Shown piece after piece: positions 1-9,774 of a stretch of DNA of 36,782 nucleotides (within the stretch, counting starts at the first letter, position 1; each line of letters begins with the position of its first letter). A program made the position numbers and the translations under genes. This DNA comes from Burkholderiaceae bacterium (GTDB lineage Bacteria > Pseudomonadota > Gammaproteobacteria > Burkholderiales > Burkholderiaceae). The stretch spans positions 1-36,782 of the forward strand of contig CANFWB010000015.1 in assembly GCA_947450605.1 (NCBI GenBank), in the 5' to 3' direction. The notes beneath the pieces are model-generated. The model was not told the DNA's origin. It saw nothing but the letters and a program-made list of their open reading frames with translations, and did no database searches.

Positions 1-186
1 CATCGCCTGCTTACTTGGGATTGCTCCGGGTGGAGGTTACCGCGTTTCACCGTAACTAAATACGCTCGTCTCTGTGGCCCTATTCCTCACGTCGCCGTGG
101 ATGGTCGTTAACCATCACCCTATCCTATGGAGTCCGGACTTTCCTCCCCCTCAATAAAGAGGCGGCGATTGCCCAATTGACTCTGC
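1..186 (-). ncRNA. rnpB: RNase P RNA, bacterial type A, 5' part (3' end outside the window)
   Basis: This is the catalytic RNA that trims the 5' leaders of pre-tRNAs. Read on the minus strand, the region holds the conserved 5' core GAGGAAAGTCCGGACTCC (129-146). It is followed by AGGGCCACAGAGACGAG (65-81), GGTGAAACGCGGTAACC and CTCCACCCGGAGCAA, all hallmarks of proteobacterial type A RNase P RNA. The 5' end is estimated at about 186, seven bases after a -10-like TAGACT (193-198). The first helix cannot be checked because its 3' strand lies beyond base 1. The gene lies just downstream of pyrC on the same strand. The identity is secure; the exact 5' end is inferred. Confidence 0.93.
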
Positions 187-250
187 GCCTGCAGTCTAAC
201 GCAGTCGCAGAAATTTAGTTTGAAAATGAATTTTTGGAATGCTTGGCAGC

Positions 251-1309
251 TTAAGCCAAGGACCAAGCAATAGTTTCGCCAGCACGCAGCGGAACGATCG
301 TTGCATCCCCTAGAGGTAGCTCAGCTGGAATACTCTGCGCCTGCTTAACCAAGGAGATAGTTTGGGTATTGCGAGGCAAAGAATAAAAATCGGGCCCAAA
401 TACACTAGCAAAGCCCTCGAGCTGATCCAATTTGCCAACACTCTCAAACGCTTCAGCATATAAACCTAAGGCATTAAATGCACTGTAGCAACCCGCACAC
501 CCACAAGCAGCCTCTTTTGCACCCTTAGCATGTGGCGCACTATCAGTGCCTAGAAAAAATCTAGGGCTACCACTCGTGGCTGCTTCTAGTAAGGCAACAC
601 GGTGCTCTTCACGCTTAAGCACCGGCAAACAATAATTATGAGGACGAATACCGCCAGCAAAAATCGCATTGCGGTTCATGAGCAAATGTTGGGGAGTAAT
701 GGTAGCGGCTAGACTATTTTTTCCACCGGTTTGTGCATCACGAACATAGTGCGCAGCTTGCTTTGTGGTGATATGTTCAAACACAATTTTGAGCTCAGGA
801 AAATCTTGACGCAAGGGCTCAAGAACCTGATCAATAAACACCGCTTCGCGATCAAAGATATCAATTTCAGCACTAGTAACTTCACCGTGCACTAGCAAGG
901 GCATGCCTACTGCCTGCATTGCCTCAAGCGCAGCATAGCAACGCTTGATATCACTCACACCCGCATCGCTATTCGTTGTGGCTCCAGCAGGGTACAGCTT
1001 GAATGCAGCAATACCCCCCACTTTTGCTTTCCGAACTTCATCAGCAGAAGTATTGTCAGTAAGATACAAAGTCATCAATGGTGTGAAACCAGTGATTCCT
1101 GAAGATGTGAGGCTAGCCTCAATCCGAGAGCGGTAGGCGTTTGCCAAATCCACCGTAGTCACCGGTGGCTTTAAATTTGGCATGATGATGGCACGCGCAA
1201 ATTGACGTGCGGTATCTACCAACACATCCTTCATAACTTCACCATCACGAATGTGTAAATGCCAGTCATCTGGTTGAATCAATTGGATTTGAGTTGGGCT
1301 AGTAGACAT
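251..1309 (-). CDS. pyrC: dihydroorotase, class II (PyrC)
   Basis: A zinc amidohydrolase that cyclises N-carbamoyl-aspartate to dihydroorotate, the third step of de novo pyrimidine synthesis in the cytoplasm. It has 352 residues; E. coli PyrC has 348. Visible metal and active-site elements are H17-x-H19 in [11 protein letters not shown], the carbamylated lysine K104 in [16 protein letters not shown]141 (LLVHGE), H179 (FEHITTK) and the catalytic aspartate D256 in [14 protein letters not shown]. The start is the only ATG upstream of the first metal motif. It lies 26 bases after the glycerate kinase and ends 65 bases before rnpB, so it is probably the last protein gene of a long minus-strand operon. 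Nothing looks abnormal. Confidence 0.96.
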   Translation of the reverse strand: MSTSPTQIQLIQPDDWHLHIRDGEVMKDVLVDTARQFARAIIMPNLKPPVTTVDLANAYRSRIEASLTSSGITGFTPLMTLYLTDNTSADEVRKAKVGGIAAFKLYPAGATTNSDAGVSDIKRCYAALEAMQAVGMPLLVHGEVTSAEIDIFDREAVFIDQVLEPLRQDFPELKIVFEHITTKQAAHYVRDAQTGGKNSLAATITPQHLLMNRNAIFAGGIRPHNYCLPVLKREEHRVALLEAATSGSPRFFLGTDSAPHAKGAKEAACGCAGCYSAFNALGLYAEAFESVGKLDQLEGFASVFGPDFYSLPRNTQTISLVKQAQSIPAELPLGDATIVPLRAGETIAWSLA

Positions 1310-1335
1310 GTAGTTTGATAGTGATGTTGACTGAA

Positions 1336-2655
1336 TTAATTGAGCAAGATGATACGGAAATCATTCACATTGGTAAGTGTAGGGCCAGTTTCCACCAAAG
1401 CATCCAATTGAGCAAAAAAACCATAGCAATCATGTTGCTCTAAATACTGTACAGGAAGCAAACCTTGCTCACCTACAGCCTTCCGAATTTCGGGGGTAAA
1501 CCAAGCGCCAGCATTTTTCTCGCTGCCATCAATACCGTCAGTATCCGCAGCCAAAGCCGCTATGCTTGGGAAGTCTCCAGAGGCCACAAAGAGTGAGAGC
1601 AAGTATTCACTACAACGGCCACCGCGTCCTTTAAGGCCTGCGGGCATAGTTACTGTGCACTCCCCGCCCGAGATAAGAGCCAATCGTTTTTCAGTCTGAC
1701 TCGCCAAATACTCGCGCGCCATTGCCGCCTGATTAGCACCCACATCTTGCGCCTCACCCGTAATGGTGTCACCCAGTATCACTGGCTCATATCCTTGCGT
1801 ACAAATGTAGTCTGCTGCTGCCTCAAGACTCTTATAAGCCGTGGCAATCACATGATTATTTACTTGGGAATTTTGCAAATCGACCGTCTTTAATGTCTCC
1901 GGCACTTCACCGGCAAGACCGCGATTCAAATGGAGCAGAACTGAGGCAGGGATAGAGCCCTCACCCAAGCCATATTTCGCCAAAATATCTACAGCATCCT
2001 GGTAAGTAGAATAGTCTGCTGCGCAGGGGCCACTTGCAATATCCGCAGGAGAATCACCAGTTACATCAGAAATGAGCAAAGCCTCTACCTGAGCTCCCCT
2101 AGCAATCGCCAATCTCGCCAAGTTACCGCCTAAGATGGCAGATAAGTGTTTACGCACTACATTCATTTCTTCGATAGGCGCGCCCGAGCGCAACAAAGCC
2201 TCCGTAGTCTGTCGCATATCTGTAATGCTGATACCCTCTTGCGGCAATGTCAGCAAGCTAGATCCACCCCCAGAGACAAGTGCTATCAAAACATCGCCAG
2301 CCTGTAGCTCAGTTGCTAAGCGGTAGACCTCTTTGGCGCCATCCATACCCGCTTGGTCTGGGACGGGATGCCCCGCTTCAATAATTCGAATATGCGTCGT
2401 TGGTGAGCTGTGGCCATAACGAGTCAACACCACGCCTTCAACATGAACCTGAGGCCAATGCGCTTTTGAATAAGACTCGAGTGCGCTCGCCATGGAAGCA
2501 CTGGCTTTACCAGCACCCACCACCACACATCTTCCTTTAGGTTCGCGCCCAACAGGAAATATCTTCGCCAAATATTGCGGAACAATCTTCTGTGGATCGG
2601 CTACCGCCACCGCAGCAGCAAATGCATTTTTTAGAATAGTTTCTTGCTGGCTCAT
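1336..2655 (-). CDS. glycerate 2-kinase, MOFRL family (GckA/TtuD type)
   Basis: This protein phosphorylates D-glycerate to 2-phosphoglycerate, feeding carbon from glyoxylate or hydroxypyruvate into glycolysis. The 439 residues match the two-domain family: an N-terminal DUF4147 domain with [16 protein letters not shown] and [13 protein letters not shown], and a C-terminal MOFRL domain with [22 protein letters not shown] and [10 protein letters not shown] near the end. Older annotations call some members hydroxypyruvate reductase (TtuD); the kinase assignment is preferred from family knowledge. A TTG at 2658 directly precedes ATG 2655, and I chose the ATG. Only 9 bases separate it from the ABC transporter stop, so co-transcription is likely. 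No glyoxylate-pathway partner is in the window. Confidence 0.9.
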   Translation of the reverse strand: MSQQETILKNAFAAAVAVADPQKIVPQYLAKIFPVGREPKGRCVVVGAGKASASMASALESYSKAHWPQVHVEGVVLTRYGHSSPTTHIRIIEAGHPVPDQAGMDGAKEVYRLATELQAGDVLIALVSGGGSSLLTLPQEGISITDMRQTTEALLRSGAPIEEMNVVRKHLSAILGGNLARLAIARGAQVEALLISDVTGDSPADIASGPCAADYSTYQDAVDILAKYGLGEGSIPASVLLHLNRGLAGEVPETLKTVDLQNSQVNNHVIATAYKSLEAAADYICTQGYEPVILGDTITGEAQDVGANQAAMAREYLASQTEKRLALISGGECTVTMPAGLKGRGGRCSEYLLSLFVASGDFPSIAALAADTDGIDGSEKNAGAWFTPEIRKAVGEQGLLPVQYLEQHDCYGFFAQLDALVETGPTLTNVNDFRIILLN

Positions 2656-2664
2656 CAAGAGACT

Positions 2665-4488
2665 CTAATCAAGGGTAGTGCGTTCTTGCATTTGCCACAT
2701 CTCAGCATATCGACCATCAGCAGCTAAAAGTTCGCCATGTGTTCCACGCTCTACGATGCGCCCATGATCCATTACCAAAATTTGGTCGGCATGAACAATG
2801 GTTGAAAGTCGGTGCGCGATGATTAAAGTGGTGCGATTTTTGGCGAGGCCCAGTAACTCCTCCTGAAACGCGCGCTCTGTTTTAGAGTCTAAAGCTGAAG
2901 TGGCCTCATCAAAAATCAGCATGGCAGGTTTCTTTAGCAAAGTTCGCGCAATAGCGACGCGCTGCTTTTCCCCGCCGGATAACTTCAGACCGCGCTCACC
3001 AACTTGAGTGTCATACCCATCTGGGAGATGCTTAATAAAGCTATCAATCTGCGCAGCTCTAGCAGCCTCATGCACTTCCTCAATGGAGGCATTTGGATTG
3101 CCATAGGCGATGTTGTAGCCAATGGTGTCATTAAATAAGACTGTGTCTTGCGGAACAATCCCAATAGCCTTACGCAAACTGGCTTGAGTGACATCCACAA
3201 TATTCTGATCGTCAATCAGGATCTTGCCAGACTGAACATCATAGAAACGGAACAGCAAGCGAGACAGGGTACTCTTACCGGCACCGCTTTGCCCAACCAC
3301 CGCAGCAATGGTGCCGGATGGGATAGTAAAACTCACGTCGTGCAAGATTTCTCGCTTGGCATCATAGTGAAAGGAGACATTCTCAAAACGAACATCTGGG
3401 CCACGGCCTTGATTACTAATGTGTAAGGGCTGAGCATTGGGTGCATCAGCAATCTCTTTCTCAGTATTTAGGAGGGAGAACATTCGATCCATATCGGTAA
3501 GTGCTTGCTTAATCTCCCGATAGATCACACCCAAGAAATTGAGTGGAATGTACAGCTGAATCATTAAGGTATTGACCAGCACCAAATCACCCAAGGTCAT
3601 AGATCCATCAATCACACCCAAGGTTGCACGCCATAAAATCATGACTAAACCAACTGCAATAATGGCTTGCTGACCAAAATTGAGTAATGCCAAAGATTTT
3701 TGGGATTTGACTGCAGCAGCCTGATAACGCACGAGATTTTGATCGTAGCGACTTGCTTCAAAGGCCTCATTACCAAAATACTTTACTGTCTCGAAATTCA
3801 ATAAAGAGTCAATCGCCTTCTGATTAGCCTTTGAATCCATATCATTCATCGTGCGGCGGAAATGGGTGCGCCACTCAGTTACGACTACCGTGAAACTGAT
3901 ATAAAGCACCAAAGCAATCAAGGTAATTGCTGCAAACCAAATGTCATATGCATAGGCAAAGTAGCCCAGTACGAGGCAAAACTCAATGAGGGTTGGCAGA
4001 ATGCTGTAAAGCGAATAGGAGATCAGCGACTGAATCCCGCGAGTGCCACGCTCAATATCCCGGCTGACCCCTCCAGTCTGGCGAGCCAAATGAAAACTGA
4101 GTGCTAAAGAGTGCAAGTGCTCAAAGACCTGCAGGGCTACCTTACGGACGGCATTCTGAGTCACGCGAGCAAAAAGGGACTCTCGAAGCTCCGTGAATAA
4201 AGAGGCGGAGATTCTTAATAGGCCATAAGCCAATATCAATCCAGCAGGTACTACGAGTAATGCTTGCGGAGAATCTGCCTTGATATTCAGCGCATCAATC
4301 AAACGCTTCATCAAAATTGGGATACCGAGATTGGTAACCTTAGCGGCAACCAAGCACGTTAAGGCAATCGCAACTCTAAATTTGTATTCCAGAAGATAAG
4401 GCAGTAAATCGCGAATGACCTTCCAATCGCTTCCTTGTGAAGGTTTGGAATCTACTGCCGAATGATGATGCCCTGATGAATGTCTCAT
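2665..4488 (-). CDS. Atm1-type ABC half-transporter (fused membrane and ATPase domains)
   Basis: An inner-membrane ABC exporter half that works as a homodimer. The N-terminal two thirds (about 30-320) holds six hydrophobic segments of an ABC transmembrane type-1 domain. The ATPase domain has Walker A GQSGAGKST (about residue 399), signature LSGGEKQRVAIARTLL, Walker B MLIFDEATSALD and the switch histidine in LIIAHRLSTI. The sequence style fits the Atm1/HMT1 subfamily, which exports glutathione-linked or metal-thiol compounds in bacteria and mitochondria. That substrate class comes from family knowledge only. Translation could start at GTG 4491 or ATG 4488; I chose the ATG. It lies 9 bases after nudB and 9 bases before the glycerate kinase, inside the same operon. 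Confidence 0.9.
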   Translation of the reverse strand: MRHSSGHHHSAVDSKPSQGSDWKVIRDLLPYLLEYKFRVAIALTCLVAAKVTNLGIPILMKRLIDALNIKADSPQALLVVPAGLILAYGLLRISASLFTELRESLFARVTQNAVRKVALQVFEHLHSLALSFHLARQTGGVSRDIERGTRGIQSLISYSLYSILPTLIEFCLVLGYFAYAYDIWFAAITLIALVLYISFTVVVTEWRTHFRRTMNDMDSKANQKAIDSLLNFETVKYFGNEAFEASRYDQNLVRYQAAAVKSQKSLALLNFGQQAIIAVGLVMILWRATLGVIDGSMTLGDLVLVNTLMIQLYIPLNFLGVIYREIKQALTDMDRMFSLLNTEKEIADAPNAQPLHISNQGRGPDVRFENVSFHYDAKREILHDVSFTIPSGTIAAVVGQSGAGKSTLSRLLFRFYDVQSGKILIDDQNIVDVTQASLRKAIGIVPQDTVLFNDTIGYNIAYGNPNASIEEVHEAARAAQIDSFIKHLPDGYDTQVGERGLKLSGGEKQRVAIARTLLKKPAMLIFDEATSALDSKTERAFQEELLGLAKNRTTLIIAHRLSTIVHADQILVMDHGRIVERGTHGELLAADGRYAEMWQMQERTTLD

Positions 4489-4497
4489 CACGCTATC

Positions 4498-4956
4498 TTA
4501 GTCACTTCTGCTCTGGCGCGCAGAAAACAATTTTAGGATTGCTTCGCCATTACTGGGAGAGAAACATTTTTTTGCAGCCTCTGTGAAAGGTAACCACTGA
4601 TAAGCTACATGCTCTCTAGGGGCTAATTGAACTTGAGCACTATCTGGGACAAGCAATGAAAACCAATGCTCCGTATTTCTGGTTACCCCAGGAGCATAGC
4701 GATGGCGCCATTGGGGATAAATCTCATACTCAATTTGATGATGCATATCTCGCAAAGAATTTGCCGGGAGAGATTGAACATCAATGCCAGTTTCTTCAGA
4801 GACTTCGCGTGCAGCCGCCGCACTGAAATCCTCATCAGGGGAATCAACACTACCAGTAACTGATTGCCAGAAGTTGGCTTTATCGGCCCGCTCTATTAGC
4901 AAGACCTCCCCATTCGATTTGTAGATAACAACTAAAACCGAAATGGGGATTTTCAA
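4498..4956 (-). CDS. nudB: dihydroneopterin triphosphate diphosphatase (NudB-type Nudix hydrolase)
   Basis: A Nudix hydrolase predicted to remove pyrophosphate from dihydroneopterin triphosphate in folate synthesis. The 152 residues compare with 150 in E. coli NudB, and the shared stretches are specific: VLVVIYKS, NFWQSVTGSV and HRYAPGVTRNTEHWF. The Nudix box runs from G35 through E42 and REVSEETGI at 50-58, with metal ligands E51, E54 and E55. Compared with the textbook pattern there is one extra residue between the first glycine and glutamate. It lies just downstream of aspS, a common neighbour in betaproteobacteria, and 9 bases upstream of the ABC transporter start. A broader nucleotide substrate range cannot be excluded. 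Confidence 0.9.
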   Translation of the reverse strand: MKIPISVLVVIYKSNGEVLLIERADKANFWQSVTGSVDSPDEDFSAAAAREVSEETGIDVQSLPANSLRDMHHQIEYEIYPQWRHRYAPGVTRNTEHWFSLLVPDSAQVQLAPREHVAYQWLPFTEAAKKCFSPSNGEAILKLFSARQSRSD

Positions 4957-4978
4957 GATGCTCTAAATACTTTCCTGC

Positions 4979-6778
4979 TTAGGCAGCTGGGGTCGCTTGA
5001 CGTAAACGAATGTGCAGCTCTTTCAACTGACGCTCGTCAACTGGGCTAGGAGCCTGAGTGAGCAAGCACTGCGCACGTTGTGTTTTAGGGAAAGCAATCA
5101 CATCACGAATAGACTCAGCACCCGTCATCATCGTCACAATGCGATCCAAACCAAAAGCAATGCCGCCATGTGGAGGCGCACCGTACTGCAAAGCGTCCAA
5201 TAAGAATCCAAATTTCGCTTGAGCTTCTTCAGCGCCAATCTTCAAGGCACGGAATACCTGGCTCTGCACCGCTTCTTGGTGAATACGCACTGATCCGCCA
5301 CCAATCTCGCTACCGTTAAGGACCATGTCGTAGGCCTTAGCCAAACACCTGCCTGGGTCAGATTCAAGATACTGCATATGCTCATCTTTAGGACTAGTAA
5401 ACGGATGATGGCAAGCTACCCAACGGGCTTCACCTTCATCGTAATCAAACATCGGGAAGTCCACTACCCACAATGGCTTCCAACCTTCAGTGGAGAGGCC
5501 GTGCGCCTTACCCCAAGCGGAGTGGCCAATCTTCAAACGTAAGCCACCGATAGCATCATTCACAACTTTTTCTTTATCAGCACCAAAGAAAATAATGTCC
5601 CCGTCTTTAGCGCCTGTGCGCTTCAAGATGCCTTCGATTGCAGCGTCATGCAAGTTCTTCACGATGGGAGATTGCAGGCCATTACGGCCTTCCGCAACGG
5701 AATTTACCTTAATCCATGCCAAACCCTTGGCGCCGTAGATAGCAACAAACTGGGTGTAGTCATCGATTTCACTACGGCTAATCTCAGAACCGCCTGGAAC
5801 ACAGAGACCGACAACACGACCGCCCTCTTGATTGGCTGCACCAGAGAAGACTTTGAAATCCACGTCTTTCATTAAATCAGTCAATTCAGTAAATTCAAAA
5901 TTGACACGAAGGTCTGGCTTATCTGAACCAAAACGCGCCATACCCTCAGAGTAAGGCATGGTTGGGAACGGATTTGGCAACTCGACATTCATCGTAGTTT
6001 TGAAAATATGACGAATCATGTTTTCAAATAACTCACGAATTTCTAATTCGTCCAAGAAAGCGGTTTCACAGTCGATCTGAGTAAATTCAGGCTGACGGTC
6101 AGCACGCAAATCTTCGTCGCGGAAACACTTAGTAATTTGGTAGTAACGATCAAAGCCAGCCACCATCAATAATTGCTTAAATAACTGAGGTGATTGTGGC
6201 AAAGCAAAGAACTGACCATCATGAACACGGGATGGCACCAAATAATCACGAGCACCTTCAGGGGTACTCTTTGTCAACATCGGAGTTTCAATATCAATAA
6301 AGCCTGCTGCATCTAAGTAACGACGGCATTCCATAGCAACGTTGTAACGCAAGCGCAGATTCTTTTGCATCTGTGGGCGACGCAAATCTAAAACGCGATG
6401 GGTTAAACGAGTTGTCTCAGATAAATTCTCATCTTCCAATTGAAATGGAGGGGTAATCGATGCATTCAAGATCACCAGGCTATGACAGAGCACCTCTATC
6501 TTGCCGCTAACTAAATCAATATTTTCAGTGCCGGCAGGACGGGCGCGCACCAAGCCTTTGATCTGAATGCAAAACTCATTACGAACCTGTTCAGCCAAGG
6601 CAAACATGTCTGGGCGATCTGGATCGCACACCACCTGCACAAAGCCCTGGTGATCGCGCAAATCAATAAAAATCACACCACCGTGGTCGCGGCGGCGATT
6701 CACCCAACCCGAGAGGGTCACTTCTTGACCAATAAGTGATTCAGTTACCTGGCCGCAGGTATGGCTTCGCATCGACAT
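4979..6778 (-). CDS. aspS: aspartyl-tRNA synthetase (AspRS), probably non-discriminating
   Basis: A class II synthetase that charges tRNA-Asp. The 599 residues show an N-terminal anticodon-binding OB fold (about 1-110) with [15 protein letters not shown], then the catalytic core with [14 protein letters not shown], motif 2 [18 protein letters not shown], a GAD insertion and motif 3 [13 protein letters not shown]. Histidine 32 (RRRDHGG) and the glycine in RARPAGTEN match the Pseudomonas aeruginosa non-discriminating type; E. coli has RRRDLGS at the first site. The enzyme may therefore also mischarge tRNA-Asn for GatCAB transamidation. A weak AGGAAA lies upstream of ATG 6778; the second methionine (codon 3) is an alternative start. 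It lies 16 bases after the DUF502 gene. Confidence 0.96.
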   Translation of the reverse strand: MSMRSHTCGQVTESLIGQEVTLSGWVNRRRDHGGVIFIDLRDHQGFVQVVCDPDRPDMFALAEQVRNEFCIQIKGLVRARPAGTENIDLVSGKIEVLCHSLVILNASITPPFQLEDENLSETTRLTHRVLDLRRPQMQKNLRLRYNVAMECRRYLDAAGFIDIETPMLTKSTPEGARDYLVPSRVHDGQFFALPQSPQLFKQLLMVAGFDRYYQITKCFRDEDLRADRQPEFTQIDCETAFLDELEIRELFENMIRHIFKTTMNVELPNPFPTMPYSEGMARFGSDKPDLRVNFEFTELTDLMKDVDFKVFSGAANQEGGRVVGLCVPGGSEISRSEIDDYTQFVAIYGAKGLAWIKVNSVAEGRNGLQSPIVKNLHDAAIEGILKRTGAKDGDIIFFGADKEKVVNDAIGGLRLKIGHSAWGKAHGLSTEGWKPLWVVDFPMFDYDEGEARWVACHHPFTSPKDEHMQYLESDPGRCLAKAYDMVLNGSEIGGGSVRIHQEAVQSQVFRALKIGAEEAQAKFGFLLDALQYGAPPHGGIAFGLDRIVTMMTGAESIRDVIAFPKTQRAQCLLTQAPSPVDERQLKELHIRLRQATPAA

Positions 6779-6794
6779 AACAATTTCCTATAAA

Positions 6795-7448
6795 TCAAAA
6801 ATGATGGTTTGACTGAGTAGCGGTCAAACCAGTTGAACTGGTGGGGGGAACAGATCCCATTGACACAATATGCTTGAGTGCCTCTTCGACACTCATCTCT
6901 AATTCAATGGTGTGCGCACGTGGGACGATCATAAAAAAGCCAGAGGTGGGATTTGGGGTGGTTGGTAAAAATACGTTGACATAGTCTTCACCCAATTTTG
7001 CTGCAACCTCTCTTGCGGGCATGCCTGTCTGAAATGCAATCGCCCAGGAATCTGCATGCGGATAACGGATCAGCAATGCCTTACTAAAAGCTTGGCCGTT
7101 GCCAGAAAAAAGGGTTGATGAAACTTGTTGAACACTGGAATAGATGGATCGCACAATCGGAATGCGATTTACCAGCCGATCCCACACCTTCATCCACCAC
7201 TGCCCTGCAAAATTAATGGCAAGCAGACCAGTCAACATAATCACGAACACCACAATCAAAATACCGACACCGGGTAATTCGCGGAAATGCTGTAAATCGT
7301 GGGCAAACTGATTTGGGAATACGGCAATGATGGCATGCATCACGGAGCCAAAAACACCATCGAGCAGGCCCAAGCCCCATGCAATCACCCAAATGGTGAT
7401 TGACATCGGTGCCCACACCAGAATGCCTGCAATAAAGTATTTTTTCAT
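6795..7448 (-). CDS. DUF502 family inner-membrane protein
   Basis: A 217-residue membrane protein of the DUF502 family, whose biochemical role is unknown. Two hydrophobic segments are visible, at about residues 4-30 (IAGILVWAPMSITIWVIAWG) and 62-86 (VGILIVVFVIMLTGLLAINF). They are followed by a soluble part with the family-typical stretches RIPIVRSIYSSVQQV, VNVFLPTTPNPTSGFF and SVEEALKHIVSMG. The tail is short, polar and histidine-rich. It lies directly upstream of aspS (16-base gap), a pairing frequent in betaproteobacteria, and 64 bases downstream of ubiB. Start ATG 7448 leads straight into the first membrane segment. I do not assign a function. Confidence 0.9.
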   Translation of the reverse strand: MKKYFIAGILVWAPMSITIWVIAWGLGLLDGVFGSVMHAIIAVFPNQFAHDLQHFRELPGVGILIVVFVIMLTGLLAINFAGQWWMKVWDRLVNRIPIVRSIYSSVQQVSSTLFSGNGQAFSKALLIRYPHADSWAIAFQTGMPAREVAAKLGEDYVNVFLPTTPNPTSGFFMIVPRAHTIELEMSVEEALKHIVSMGSVPPTSSTGLTATQSNHHF

Positions 7449-7512
7449 GTGCCTATGCTTGTACTTTGCCTAACCTGGCATTTTAGCGGTTTAAGCGATG
7501 ACAGGCGACAGA

Positions 7513-9099
7513 CTAATAAAGACCAAGGCCGATGATCAAAATCCCAGCCAAAAAGCCGCCTGCAAACAACAGCGCCCCCACTAAGAGGCGGTGAGTGCGC
7601 CTTTCCTGCAATAAAAGGCCTTTCAAGACCTCCAATTCAGCGTTTTGCTCTCTTTGTGGGGCACGTCCTTGCGCCAAACTCTCCGCTATCAGGCGGGGTA
7701 AAGTTGGCAAAATTTGCGCCCAGCTTGGTGCCTCAGCCTTAATACCATCCACCAAAGCCCTCCAGCCAAGCTGCCGACTAATCCATTTTTCCAAAATTGG
7801 CTTGGCAGTCTTCCAAAGATCAAGATCCGGGTCTAGCTGACGAGCAAGTCCCTCTACATTTAATAGAGTCTTCTGCAATAAAGTCAGTTGCGGCTGAATC
7901 TCCACCTTAAAGCGACGTGAAGTTTGGAACAAACGCATCAGCACGATCCCCAAGGAGATTTCTTTTAAAGGACGGTCAAAATAAGGTTCGCAAACAGAAC
8001 GTACCGCCCCCTCAAGTTCTTCTACCCGCGTATTAGCAGGAACCCAACCCGATTCAATATGCAATTCCGCAACACGACGGTAATCGCGATTAAAGAAGGC
8101 AAGGAAATTTAAAGCGAGATAACTCTTATCGGACTGACTTAGCGCACCAACAATGCCGAAGTCTAAGGAAATAAATCGGCCGAACGTTTCTGGCTGCAAG
8201 CTAATCATGATATTTCCGGGATGCATATCCGCATGAAAGAAACCATGCTCGAATACTTGCGTGAAAAATATTTCCACACCATCTGCAGCGAGCTTTTTAA
8301 AATCAACGCCAGCAGCGCGCAACTCTGCAGTGCGCCCAATCGAAATACCATCCATCTTTTCCATAACAATGACATTGGTATGGCATAAATCCCAATACAT
8401 CTCTGGAATCATTAGCTTCTGGGAATCAACAAAATAACGACGTAACTGACTTGCATTGGCTGCCTCACGCATGAGATCCAACTCATCATGCAAATACGTA
8501 TCGAATTCTGCAACGTTTTCGCGAGGCTTTAAACGACGACCATCTTCTGAAAGTCTCTCAACAATTTTCGCTAAGTCATATAGCAAAGCAAGGTCACCAT
8601 CAATGATGGGCAAAATGCCAGGACGCAAGACTTTGACTGCTACAGCACGACCCTCCCACTCAGGATGTTTTTCAGTCCCACGCAATAAACCAAAGTGCAC
8701 TTGAGCCACAGAGGCACTGGCTACGGGGGTTGCATCAAAACTAATAAACACTTCCTCAATGGATTGTCCAAGCGCTTGCTCAATCAAGCGACAAGACTCA
8801 TCATTGGAAAAAGGTGGAACTTGATCCTGTAACTTTGCTAATTCATTGGCAATATCTTCTGGCAACAAATCACGTCGAGTAGAGAGAACTTGTCCAAACT
8901 TCACAAAGATTGGACCAAGCGCTTCTAGAGTCAAACGAATGCGTTCTCCTCTAGGTAAAGATTCGCCTGGAGAGGTCCAGCAAAGGATGGTTAGTACACC
9001 ACGACGAATACCGGGCTTGAGAATGTCGCGCAGTAAAGGCAGCAGTCCATAACGCCATGCGGTAAAGAAAATGAATGAAAGGCGAGCAAGGCGACGCAC
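7513..9099 (-). CDS. ubiB: ubiquinone biosynthesis ATPase/kinase-like protein UbiB
   Basis: A membrane-associated member of the atypical ADCK/ABC1 kinase family needed for ubiquinone synthesis, thought to act as an ATPase that helps lipid intermediates reach the Ubi enzymes. It has 528 residues; E. coli has 546. The diagnostic KxGQ motif is K67-F-G69-Q70 in [15 protein letters not shown]. The alanine-rich nucleotide loop is [12 protein letters not shown], the catalytic loop is H289-A-D-M-H-P-G-N296, and the metal aspartate is D313 in SLDFGIVG. The last about 25 residues form a hydrophobic anchor ([20 protein letters not shown]). Translation starts at GTG 9099, five bases after the ubiJ stop, so coupling is likely. 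Confidence 0.96.
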   Translation of the reverse strand: MRRLARLSFIFFTAWRYGLLPLLRDILKPGIRRGVLTILCWTSPGESLPRGERIRLTLEALGPIFVKFGQVLSTRRDLLPEDIANELAKLQDQVPPFSNDESCRLIEQALGQSIEEVFISFDATPVASASVAQVHFGLLRGTEKHPEWEGRAVAVKVLRPGILPIIDGDLALLYDLAKIVERLSEDGRRLKPRENVAEFDTYLHDELDLMREAANASQLRRYFVDSQKLMIPEMYWDLCHTNVIVMEKMDGISIGRTAELRAAGVDFKKLAADGVEIFFTQVFEHGFFHADMHPGNIMISLQPETFGRFISLDFGIVGALSQSDKSYLALNFLAFFNRDYRRVAELHIESGWVPANTRVEELEGAVRSVCEPYFDRPLKEISLGIVLMRLFQTSRRFKVEIQPQLTLLQKTLLNVEGLARQLDPDLDLWKTAKPILEKWISRQLGWRALVDGIKAEAPSWAQILPTLPRLIAESLAQGRAPQREQNAELEVLKGLLLQERRTHRLLVGALLFAGGFLAGILIIGLGLY

Positions 9100-9104
9100 G
9101 ATGT

Positions 9105-9722
9105 TTAACCTTTTCGCTCTAAGAGTTGGATACGCTTTTCCATGCGATCAACTGCATCACGCAACGCGTTTAATTCATTTTTGCGAATCATAAAATCTCG
9201 TTTATTCAAAAGTACTTTTCTCTCTTCGCTGACGTACTCCACTACATTTTCTAGCAAGTCCGAAGCCGCAGATCGCCCCGCAGAAATCCATTTCTTGCCT
9301 TGACGCACGGCGAAGTTCGCAGGCGCATCGCCAATGAAGCGAGCTAGATCCTCTTCATACTCCCAGCGAATCTGTCCTGCTAAGCGACCTAGCAATTGCG
9401 CTAAGTCAGCATCGCCCGTAATCTTGACCGACTTCATTGCCTGTTCTCGTAAACCGCCAGCACCCCCTGTCAGCGCACTCATTACCTCGGGGGAAACATC
9501 TAACTCCAAAGAAACAGCATCAAAATCCGTTACAGGGGCCAGCGAACCCTCTGAAGTCAACTCAACACAAAGATTACCGACAGGCAACTTGAGCAAAATG
9601 ACCTTGCCCGCATGTCGTGCTAGCTCGGCCATAGCCCATGGCTCTGCCATGAGGACATGATTAATCCCTCGGCAAGCGGCAGCAGCTGCAATAGAGTGAG
9701 TAGGGGGAGTTACGCTGGTCAT
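9105..9722 (-). CDS. ubiJ: UbiJ-like SCP2-domain ubiquinone accessory factor
   Basis: A 205-residue protein with an SCP2 sterol-carrier-like lipid-binding domain (about 20-125, including [12 protein letters not shown] and [15 protein letters not shown]). A C-terminal helical coiled coil ends in [20 protein letters not shown]. This layout matches E. coli UbiJ (201 residues), which organises the soluble ubiquinone enzyme complex. Its position between ubiE and ubiB supports the call. An in-frame TTG lies upstream at 9743, but that extension would run through a terminator hairpin, so ATG 9722 is preferred. No Shine-Dalgarno sequence precedes it. It ends five bases before the ubiB GTG start. Confidence 0.87.
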   Translation of the reverse strand: MTSVTPPTHSIAAAAACRGINHVLMAEPWAMAELARHAGKVILLKLPVGNLCVELTSEGSLAPVTDFDAVSLELDVSPEVMSALTGGAGGLREQAMKSVKITGDADLAQLLGRLAGQIRWEYEEDLARFIGDAPANFAVRQGKKWISAGRSAASDLLENVVEYVSEERKVLLNKRDFMIRKNELNALRDAVDRMEKRIQLLERKG

Positions 9723-9728
9723 TAGTGT

Positions 9729-9750
9729 AAAAAACCCGCACAAGTGCGGG
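9729..9750 (-). terminator. intrinsic terminator between the Tim44-like gene and ubiJ
   Basis: On the minus strand, a 6-7 bp GC stem CCCGCA-CTTG-TGCGGG (9735-9750) is followed by six T (9729-9734). This is a standard Rho-independent terminator for the Tim44-like gene, which stops at 9775. The T tract ends only 6 bases before the ubiJ ATG, so the hairpin occupies the place where a ribosome site for ubiJ would be. Confidence 0.85.
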
Positions 9751-9774
9751 CTTTCAGTGGAAAGTACCTCAAGC

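Noticed and set aside
9334..9660. 108-codon plus-strand open frame opposite ubiJ
   Set aside because: It is rich in Ser, Pro and Ala, resembles no family and lies fully antisense to a recognised gene, so it is a shadow frame.
9723..9743. Upstream TTG-start extension of ubiJ
   Set aside because: The extension would translate through the terminator hairpin and its T tract; the ATG at 9722 gives the expected UbiJ N-terminus.
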